From positions 26,976-90,975 of the forward strand of contig WTPW01000488.1 in NCBI GenBank assembly GCA_009809945.1: a stretch of 64,000 nt of DNA, written 5' to 3'. Below the pieces are notes generated by a model. The model ran no database searches and was not told the origin of the DNA. It was given only the letters and a program-made list of their open reading frames with translations. Origin of the DNA: Gigaspora margarita (Eukaryota > Glomeromycota > Glomeromycetes > Diversisporales > Gigasporaceae). The position numbers and the translations under genes are program-made. Shown one piece after another: positions 56,457 through 64,000 of the stretch; the first letter of the stretch is position 1, and each line of letters opens with the position of its first letter.

Positions 56457-57207
56457 TATGATAGTCTTGCTCATAAAAATAAAAAATTCTTTTGGTTATT
56501 CTATTAATGATCACTATATGATCTCCTAATCAAATATATTGATCATAATTACTACTGGTTAGAAAGAACTCTTATGAGATTAACAAAGAATGGTTATTTC
56601 TTCTAGCATGCCATTTTTCAAATGCTTATAAGTTTGAAAAGGAGTTTTATTGCATAGTACTAATATTTATAATCATTTTTCAAAACTTGGTTTTATTCTT
56701 ATTTACATTTTTTAAGATATTTTAAATAATTTTAAACAAACCCCAGTAATAAGAATCTGAGTATCTATTATTAAGCAATAGTGGATTTTAATGCACTAAA
56801 GCGAAGAAATTCAAAGAATATTATGCAACTCGATTCATATAAATAAGGAGAGTTAAAATTTTTAATTGTTTACTTTATTGCACAAATTCAAATTATAATC
56901 AGGTTCTTTATTATAATAAATATGAATTCAAGATTTTTTACATATTATTGGCTTAGCTATATTTAATTATCTGAATTCAATCTTTAGATTATCAATGTTG
57001 AACTTGGATATATCTGATTAAAAATTAAATTTATTGAATAATTTAAAGATTATAATATCATATGCATAATTATTTAATGTATTAATAGTTTTTGAATTTG
57101 ACACTATATTTGTGTTTTGGTTATGGGCCCAAAATAGGTGGAAATACTGAATCCCAAACCCAAACTAGGTAGAAACACTATAACTAAAAAAGGGTTTGGG
57201 TTACAAC

Positions 57208-57947
57208 AGGACCCTGGACAATTATATTTGTTCTGGTATGTATGAAATGAGGTAAATTTTTAAAAAATTTTAAAAAGTGGTATATAAAAAATGAGTTTTT
57301 TAGAAAAATATATAAGATAAAATGAGATAAATAAAAAATAGTGGTAGGATTTTTTATAGGTAAATTTTTACAGTTTTTAAGATAGTATATATAATTGAGG
57401 TAAATTATCATACTATATAAATGTAATAGTTCTCAAGAAATCATTCGTAAACAATAGTTAATTTTTTTGAAATATTAACTATAGTTTGCAAACAATTTCT
57501 CAAGAACTATTGATCCAAATTGGCTAAAATTTTAATATATTATAGTTGAATAAATATATTGTTCACAGTAAAAATTTGAGCTAATTTTAATAAGTATTTA
57601 ATAAGAAAATATCTGTTAAATTTTGACAAATCTAGCAAATTTTTGTTATATATAATACTCAGCAGAAGTGTTGCATATTGATTATAACCTAGGGGATTAT
57701 TATCAATATATATCACCTCTAAAATTTTGCTGATATATTACTATAAAATTTTAATTTGGTTGAGCTATAGAAAATAAAAAATTTTTATATATAATTTAAT
57801 TTGGTATATAAAAGTTTAGGTAAATTTTTGATTTTTTATATGTAGTATATATAAAAGTGGGTATAAATTCCAAAAATTTTTGGAGTAAATCTTTTAAATC
57901 TTATAATCTTATTTTTTTCCATATTATATATAATTGTCAGAGGTCCT
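57208..57947. mobile_element. hAT-like element P with perfect 8-base TSD, inside the end of Q
   Basis: Ends AGGACCCTGGACAATTATAT and complement ATATAATTGTCAGAGGTCCT. GTTACAAC is identical at 57200-57207 and 57948-57955, and it interrupts the terminal repeat of Q, whose left end provides the empty-site comparison. 740 bases, AT-rich, no gene. Confidence 0.88.
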
Positions 57948-58037
57948 GTTACAACCCTATATCTAATAGTCCATTATTTAAAATTTAAGATATCAATGTT
58001 TTTTTTTAAATCTAATCAAATTATATATGTAGCAATA

Positions 58038-58568
58038 AGGGGGCATCCATAAATAATATTATGTACCCCTACATAGTAGCTCTTGACCCCCTAGACTATA
58101 TAAAAAAAATTTTAAAAATCTGTATGTTTATATATAAAATTTTACAAAAACTTGGGTATATTATGACCCAATGATCCGATATGGATAATTTTGGTACCAT
58201 TCGATTCATCTCTATGAGACAAATCCAATGCTACCAAAAATATTTCATTTGGATCGCTAGATCAAGTGTTATTCACAAAATACGATTGATTTTATAGTAA
58301 TTTTATAAGAAAACATAATACCCAATAGTATTTTGTTAATAAAACGTGATCCAGTGATCCAAATCAAATAATTTTGGTACCTTTCGAATACTCTCCTCGA
58401 GACGATTCGAATAGTACCAAAATCATCAAATATGGACCACTGGATCAAGTTTTAGACAAATTTTTATAAAAAATTGCATTATATTTTTGGGAACCCCCCT
58501 ACATATTGGAAAATTGTTATATTTTGGGGGACCCCCCTCAAGCATAACGTTATTTATAGATGCCCTCT
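58038..58568. mobile_element. Inverted-repeat element carrying two GGTACC hairpins
   Basis: Ends AGGGGGCATCCATAAATAA and complement TTATTTATAGATGCCCTCT. Inside are two imperfect hairpins: AATTTTGGTACCATTCGATTC with its complement near 58190-58240, and GGTACCTTTCGAATACTCTC with GATTCGAATAGTACC near 58375-58425. Each is flanked by GATCCAGTGATCC-like sequence. C-rich and G-rich tracts (AACCCCCCT, GGGGGACC) lie near the right end. TSD unclear. Confidence 0.7.
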
Positions 58569-60244
58569 AACTATTAGCAAAAATAATATATTATTGTAAT
58601 TATTAAAATTTAATTAGTAGATTGCAGTTAAAGAAAACAAAAAATAATAAGGGCTATGTCATTAATCACCTGATTATTTTTTATTAGAGGCCTACCCTCC
58701 CCTCATCCTTAATATAAATTTTGTCAGGTTTCTATATATAATTTTAACTTTTTTTGTGCTTTCTCCTAGAAAATCACCTGATTTTTGTCACTCCTCTAAA
58801 CCTTATAATAAACAAAATCAAAAATTCATATGTTTTTTCTATATTGTAGGAATTATATATAAAAATATTTTTTATTAAATAACTCTTTCTTGTTGCTTAA
58901 TTGAAAGTTGTAGAGCTAATTCTTGTGATCCTAATAGTAGTAAAATCATCAAAATCAGTTTGATAGATATAAGAAACAAGTATTTTTCAATCAGTTACTA
59001 GAGTTTTTTCTTATAAATTGAAGCACATGCTATCCCACTAACTATATAAGGTAATAGTCACATGCCTACCAATTTTTACTATGAAATTTGTTCTCTTTAA
59101 CTGCAGACTACTAATTAAAAATTATATTTTCTATTAATTAAAACTGTTATATTTTGCAAAATATTTACTTTGAATTTGTTTTAATGTAAGCCTATTAGCC
59201 AATTAGATCTTGTAAAATTATAAAATGATCTACAAAAATTAACCAATAAGAATGAAAGCCTGCTATGCTAGCATATATATATCCTGATTAATTGATTAAT
59301 TAATTAATTGCAACTAATTTACTAATTAATTTTTAATTTTTTAATCGATTAATAATTAATTCTTTAATCAATTAGTTGCAACTAATCAAGTAATCAATTA
59401 ATTGATTAATTGATTAGTTAGTATCCAAAAAGTTCAATCGATTAGTTGCCAACTAATTAACTAATTGATTTTTTTAAACTTCGATTTGTAACATAGAAAG
59501 AACCCTAAACATCTAGTACAAAGATAATATGTTATATGTTTTAGCAAAAACTTCTAAAATTTAAGAAGCAAAAAAACTATTTTTGGCAATTATTACAAAA
59601 ACTTCTAAAATTTAAGAAGCAAAAAAACTATTTTTGGCAATTATCTTAACATTTAATAGTCCAATTTGAATAAACTTTTTTTAAAAAAATGAAGCTCTTA
59701 GAGAAGCATATTTAACAAAAAAAAGTTTATTTAATTCTGATTACTGAAACAAAAGTTATTTAAAGAAATATAGTTTTTATTTTTAGTAAATTAGATCAAA
59801 ATTAGCCAAAACCCAGTTATAATCTATATGTGAGATGTTCAGGGTTTTAGAGTGCTGATATTTATTATCTAATATCTATTTACTATAGAGGCTTACCCCA
59901 GATAAGGTTTATATATAAAATTTTAGCCAATCAAATTTAATTAAGAAGTAAAGTTTTGCCTACCCACCCCTAAAATATTACCTAATAAATATTAGTGCCT
60001 TATAAGAATAAACCTATTTTTACAAGCATTTTACTAGTAAAAAATTGTATTAAAGTTTTGCAAAAATTTAAATTTGTTTGCAAAAATTTTAATTCAATTT
60101 TACTAGTAAATTGTTTGTAAAAATAGGTTTTATTTTTTATTATTGTTATAAAATTTTGTACTAAACAACTTTATTTAAGAGCCCAAATAGATTATTTTAG
60201 TAAAAAATAGTTAATATAGAAAACCTGTGATTTTAATATTAGTA
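58569..60244. other. AT-rich region with fragments and simple repeats
   Basis: 58890-58965 matches the E1/E2 arms (AATAGTAGTAAAATCATCAAAA). 59275-59470 is an array of ATTAATTGATTAATTGCAAC-like units in both orientations. 59545-59642 is a tandem pair of a 49-base unit starting ACAAAAACTTCTAAAATTTA. 60000-60130 holds an imperfect hairpin of AAACCTATTTTTACAA. No gene recognised. Confidence 0.5.
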
Positions 60245-61473
60245 CAATCAGATCTCTCTAAATGTATGTTATTGGGACTAGCTCTAGAGTGTGTATTTTG
60301 AGAAAGTTGCAATTAGAGAATACTAAAAAAATTATAATATTACTATTATAGTCATCTCTCTAATCTAAACCTCTCTAATCTGAACAAAATACTCCAGAAC
60401 CTTTGTAAATTTTATTATAGAGTTTGGATTAGCTAATAATATCTCTTTGAGAACTAAATCTAAAAATTTTTTTATAAGGGCATTAGAGTATTATGATGAA
60501 ATTAACAAAATTTCAAATATATTATATAATTTATTAATTAAACTCAAATAATTTTGGTATTATTCAATTCATTTTATTATATTAAATCATTTAATATAAG
60601 AATTATTTGATTTTGATCATTAGATCTCAAGATATGTTAATCTAAAGTTTCATTAAAAAAATAGAGATTTTTTGTACTAGAAGGTATTGTGATGAATTAT
60701 AAATATCTTATAACCATGTAGTCAGAATTCAGCAATTTTTATATCATTTAATTCCTCTCATCGAGAGGAATTGAATAGTACAAAAACTATTGGGTTCTGA
60801 TTACAGGGTTATGAGATATTTACTATTTGTTACAATACCCTTTTACTATAGCATTCTATATGAATTCTATATATCTAAATGATTATCTTGTAACTCAATA
60901 ATCTGAATTGGGCAATTTTTGTACTATTTGATTCCTCTCAATGAGAGGAATCAAATGGCATAAAAATTGTTTGATTCTGCTTACTGTATTACAAGTGATT
61001 ATTTGTAATATAATATAAAAAGTATATTAAGTTTAATACCTCATGATCTGGTGGGCATATCAAATGAAAATTATACTATTAGATTTCTTTCATTGAGAGG
61101 AATCGAATAGTGTAAATTTTATTTGATTCTAATTACAGAATCACAAGGTTTCACAATTCGTCACAATACCTACTTTATTATAATCCTCCTATTACTCTTA
61201 TATAAAAATTTTTAAAAATTATTTTGATGGAATAGAAAGAGTTAACTATATTATGTGTTAAATATAGCTTTAGTAGCCTAGAAGATGAATTTTATTGGCT
61301 AATAATTATGTGGTTGCATTTATAGAAAAAGTTTTTATAAGTGGGTCAGCAATTAATATACAATTGCAGAATAAAAAATATATATTTATCTATAAGTTCT
61401 ATTATAGAACTAGTTTTTATTGTGTATTTAGAGAGGTTGCATTAAGAAGAATTACATTTAGAGAGGTCTACTG
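60245..61473. mobile_element. TA-flanked pogo-like element carrying an array of hairpins
   Basis: Right end TTACATTTAGAGAGGTCTACTG followed by TA; left end TA then CAATCAGATCTCTCTAAATG, a diverged mirror. Internal CTCTCTAATCTRAAC and AGAGAGGTTGCA motifs resemble TIR-proximal repeats. Between about 60530 and 61160 it contains three to four tandem hairpin units (see the separate entry). No transposase recognised. Confidence 0.6.
60530..61160. repeat. Tandem hairpin array, period about 160-180 bases
   Basis: Near-perfect stems of the form TGATTCCTCTCAATGAGAGGAATC lie near 60750, 60930 and 61090, with a more decayed unit near 60560-60610. Each stem continues outward through GTACTATTT/AAATRGTACAAAA to TATTACAGGGTTATGAG-like flanks. 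The stems are kept palindromic although their sequences differ between units. Confidence 0.75.
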
Positions 61474-61522
61474 TATATAGACAACTTATTTTTTTACTAA
61501 AATAACTTATTTTGTCATTTAA

Positions 61523-62277
61523 GCAAACTTTGTTGCACATATGAAATGTGTGCCAGGTTTAGGGATATTAATGAAGTTAAGGTACTCTAGAGTAACTGTG
61601 GAGTATAACCCACTCTATACCAGTGTGGTCTAGAAATGACACTACCTCAAATTACTAAGATATTATTAATAGGAGTAATTGCTCCAGAGTAATACTACTA
61701 ATACAAAATGGATTATACTCCAGAGTATTATTGTATATATATTTTTTACCGTATTTTTCCAAAATAAGGTAGCATATTTTTGAAAAAATATGATACTATA
61801 AACTCTGGAGTATTAGATAATACTTAACACATAGTACTCCAGGTTATACTCTGGGTTATACTCTGGGTTATACTTTGAAGTATGCTCTGATTCATACTTT
61901 AGTATAGTATGGTGTTAAGGGATACTCTGCCAGAGTATGCACTACACCACCCTGGAGCACTCTGTTAACATCCCTAGCCAGGTTATGCATGTTGCTGATC
62001 ACACATTGAAATATGCAAAATTCTTAAAATTCATTAATATTAAGATTAGCATTTGCATTAAGGTTAAATGTTAGCAAAATATATAGGAAAATCATTCAAG
62101 GAAAACTTTTAATTAAAGCATGGAAGATAATTTTTTATGCAAATTTTTGATCTTTTTTCAAAATGAATATTTGTTTTGAATTTTTCTGTTCATGTAATGT
62201 TACCCTGATCTTTAAATCTAATTGGTAGTCTGGTACTAACCTGGCACACATTTCATATGTACAACTTTGTTTAGCAC
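61523..62277. mobile_element. Family K MITE, opened by a hAT element
   Basis: GCAAACTTTGTTGCACATATG, AAATGTGTGCCAGGTT on the left matches the complement of AACCTGGCACACATTTCATAT, GTACAACTTTGTT on the right. The interior near 62130-62230 has the TTTGTTTTGAATTTTTCTG and CCTGATCTTTAAATCTAATT blocks shared with 45.05 and 54.4 kb. Confidence 0.7.
61560..61976. mobile_element. hAT-type MITE with perfect 8-base TSD and CTCTGGAGTATA iterons
   Basis: Starts TAGGGATATTAATGAAG and ends CTCTGTTAACATCCCTA. GCCAGGTT is identical at 61552-61559 and 61977-61984, and the other end of the host K element shows the intact GCCAGGTT site. The arms are repeats of ACTCTGGGTTATACTC and TGGAGTATAACCC. One stray CCGTATTTTTCCAAAATAAG end of the CCGTAT family lies inside near 61750. 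417 bases. Confidence 0.93.
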
Positions 62278-62711
62278 AAAATTTTACATATAATTGCAGT
62301 TTTAAAATTAAAAGGTATTTTCTTTTTAAAAAAGTTTATATAAAATTTACAAAATTTTAAAATTGTTCTAACCAACCTTATTTTACTATCTTTAATATGC
62401 TTAATTCCAAAACTTAAAAAAGTTAATATGTAAGCTAAAAGAATGTTTGGCTTAAATTTTATAGTAAATTTATAAGTTTTATTCTAATTTTTATTATAAA
62501 CTAATACTTATATATCAACAGATGTAACAGGACTAGAAAATCTATATATAAAGTCCCTACCAAAAAAATCAAAAACATATATATATATGATGCACAATAT
62601 GATTGGCTATTTAGCTATTATTCATGTGAACCTGTTTTAAAATAGTAAAAAATCCAAAAAAAAGATCTTTACAAATAAATCATTACAGTATCTACTATAA
62701 GTATCCAACTA
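62278..62711. other. AT-rich spacer
   Basis: No gene or element recognised. Confidence 0.4.
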
Positions 62712-62877
62712 GGACCTAAAATATACACAGATAGGTCAAAATTACTAAAAATAGTAAGATCTGCAGAAAAACTCTCAAAATAAGCAAAAATTACTAAAAA
62801 TAGTAAAGATCTGTATTAAAACCCCCAAAATAAGCAAACCAATACCTGACCTATCTATATATATTTTGGGGTCCTAT
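62712..62877. mobile_element. Small MITE with AGGACCTAAAATATA ends
   Basis: AGGACCTAAAATATACACAG, ATAGGTCA mirrors TGACCTATCTATATATATTT, TGGGGTCCT. Two direct copies of AAAATTACTAAAAATAGTAA in the middle. TSD unclear. Confidence 0.65.
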
Positions 62878-62966
62878 CCAACCCAGATAATTTTTTATAG
62901 AGAATTTAAAATTTTTTATAGCAAAAGAACATTATAGAAGCTGATTATCTATACTTTCTGTAGATA

Positions 62967-63640
62967 TTGATATGGGTTAGCTGATTTCAAAATATTGTAG
63001 CTAAAAATTTAAGAAAAAAGTAAATAATTATTTGATTCTGGCAAAATTTAACCAAAAATATTTTGACAATAACATGATCAATTTTAATATTTAAAGGCTT
63101 TTTTGAATCCTATATGCATATAAAATTCAAAAGAGCACTTAAACTTTAAAATTGATTATGTTGTTATCAAAATATATATATTTTAAGTTTTTTAAAAAAT
63201 TCTATTCTATCACATCCCAATATCAATAATTGATATGAGCTAGCTGATCTCAAAATATTGTGACTAAAAATTTAAAAAAAAATTAAATAATTATTTGATT
63301 TTGGCAAAATTTAACCAAAGATATTTGACAATAACATGATCAATTTTAATGTTTAAAGGTTTTTTTGAATTTATATATATATATAGAATTTAAAAGAGCT
63401 CTTAAACTTTAAAATTGATCATGTTGTTGTCAAAGTATACATATTTTAAGTTTTTTAAAAAATTTTATTCTATCACATCAACAATATCAATAATTAACTA
63501 AATTTTAAATAAAAATATCTTAGCATCAACATGATTAATTTTATGTTTGATGTCTTTTTTTAATTCTATATATATATAAAATTAAAAAGAGCCTTTAAGC
63601 ACTTAAATTGGCCATGCTAATCTTAAAATATTTTATTTTA
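62967..63640. repeat. Tandem array, period 263 bases, of palindromic units
   Basis: Unit starts TTGATATGGGTTAGCTGAT at 62967 and TTGATATGAGCTAGCTGATC at 63230, with a third partial unit after about 63480. Each unit contains the inverted pair GACAATAACATGATCAATTTT and AAAATTGATCATGTTGTTGTC. Confidence 0.8.
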
Positions 63641-63806
63641 AGATTTAGATGTAATTATCATATATAAAAATACATAACCTTTATGATTATGTAATATCCC
63701 AATATAAATATTTTATTGGTTACAAAAACATATAAATAATCAATATCTGTAATACTTTTTATACACTAAAAATTTTAAGGCATTACAAATTAACTTTGAA
63801 AAGTTA

Positions 63807-64000
63807 GGCCAGACCAATTTAATTCTTTGTTTAACATGACCCCCTTCTCCCTATTTTTTAAAATTTATATGAATCCAATACACATTAATAGTAATTAATA
63901 GTATTTGCTCCCTCATTTTTTTTAAATTTTATATAACTAACATATGTAAAATAGGACCCAGACATCTCTCATATAGGTCATAACTGGATTTTGGCCAATT
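63807..64000. mobile_element. PIF/Harbinger-like MITE, second copy, cut by the window edge
   Basis: TTA (63804-63806) is followed by GGCCAGACCAATTTAATTCT and an ACATGACCCCCTTCTCC tract, matching the left half of 24995-25211. The right end is not in the window. Confidence 0.6.

Larger units (their letters stand above)
55726..57959. mobile_element. Large hAT-like element Q with CCCAAACC iterons
   Basis: Starts TAGGGTTGCGACCCAAACC and ends, across a later insertion, GGTTTGGGTTACAACCCTA. The flanks CATTTAAT (55718-55725) and TATCTAAT (57960-57967) agree at 6 of 8. The arms repeat CCCAAACC, GTAGGAACCC and TAGGTAGAAACAC-type motifs. Two other elements sit inside (56033-56456 and 57208-57947), so its own length is about 1.06 kb. 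No transposase recognised. Confidence 0.75.

Noticed and set aside
60530-61160. Regularly spaced palindromic repeats resembling a CRISPR-like layout
   Set aside because: Repeats are long, diverged and about 160-180 bases apart, in eukaryotic DNA, with no cas genes. They belong to a hairpin array in a transposon.
1-64000. tRNA and rRNA genes
   Set aside because: I looked for B-box-like GGTTCGAATCC and for rRNA-like conserved blocks and found none convincing; occasional GGTTCGATT matches lack a cloverleaf.

Overview
The window looks like repeat-dense nuclear DNA of an arbuscular mycorrhizal fungus (Glomeromycotina; Rhizophagus-like), though I cannot name a species. Reasons: it is extremely AT-rich and poor in CpG, genes are sparse with short GT-AG introns of about 70-85 bases, and the few recognisable genes match families expanded in that group. 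These are a zinc-ribbon plus TKL-type kinase, a secreted streptogrisin-like serine protease and a secreted chitin deacetylase. Telomere-type TTAGGG tracts are scattered inside transposons, which fits a fungus.

Genes. Only three are confidently recognised: the secreted S1 protease (603-1856, minus), the kinase (about 48577-50019, plus, three exons seen, no clear start, one frame break) and the four-exon chitin deacetylase (51378-52618, minus). A multi-pass membrane reading frame (48008-48581) runs straight into the kinase. Weaker coding remnants lie at 4840-5250, 8776-8925, 21966-22360 and 24290-24600.

Everything else is mobile or repeated DNA, mostly non-autonomous DNA transposons (MITEs and foldbacks). 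Many have target-site duplications (TSDs) visible by eye. They include hAT-type elements (YAGGGATG ends, 8-base TSD), Mutator-like foldbacks (9-10 base TSD), TA-flanked pogo/Tc1-like MITEs, a CCGTAT family flanked by TA, PIF/Harbinger-like elements (TTA) and a foldback family with CAGTYA ends and 4-base A/T TSDs. They are nested, up to four levels deep at 44.3-47.3 kb, and several insertions can be proved against an empty site elsewhere in the window.

Layout: 0-2 kb protease; 2-6.4 kb dispersed repeats and MITEs; 6.9-8.5 kb a satellite with a repeat of about 500 bases; 9.8-12.6 kb a degenerate array; 13-16.5 kb a poly(A) retroposon and a Ty3/gypsy fossil; 16.8-18.3 kb an alternating A/B satellite; 18.6-26.3 kb MITEs and iteron elements; 27.5-34.1 kb retroposon, iteron element and nested foldbacks; 36.6-38.5 kb a small LTR element; 38.6-47.3 kb nested foldbacks; 48-52.6 kb the gene island; 53-64 kb hAT-like and hairpin-bearing elements. 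No tRNA, rRNA or CRISPR was found. All similarity statements were made by eye without database searches.
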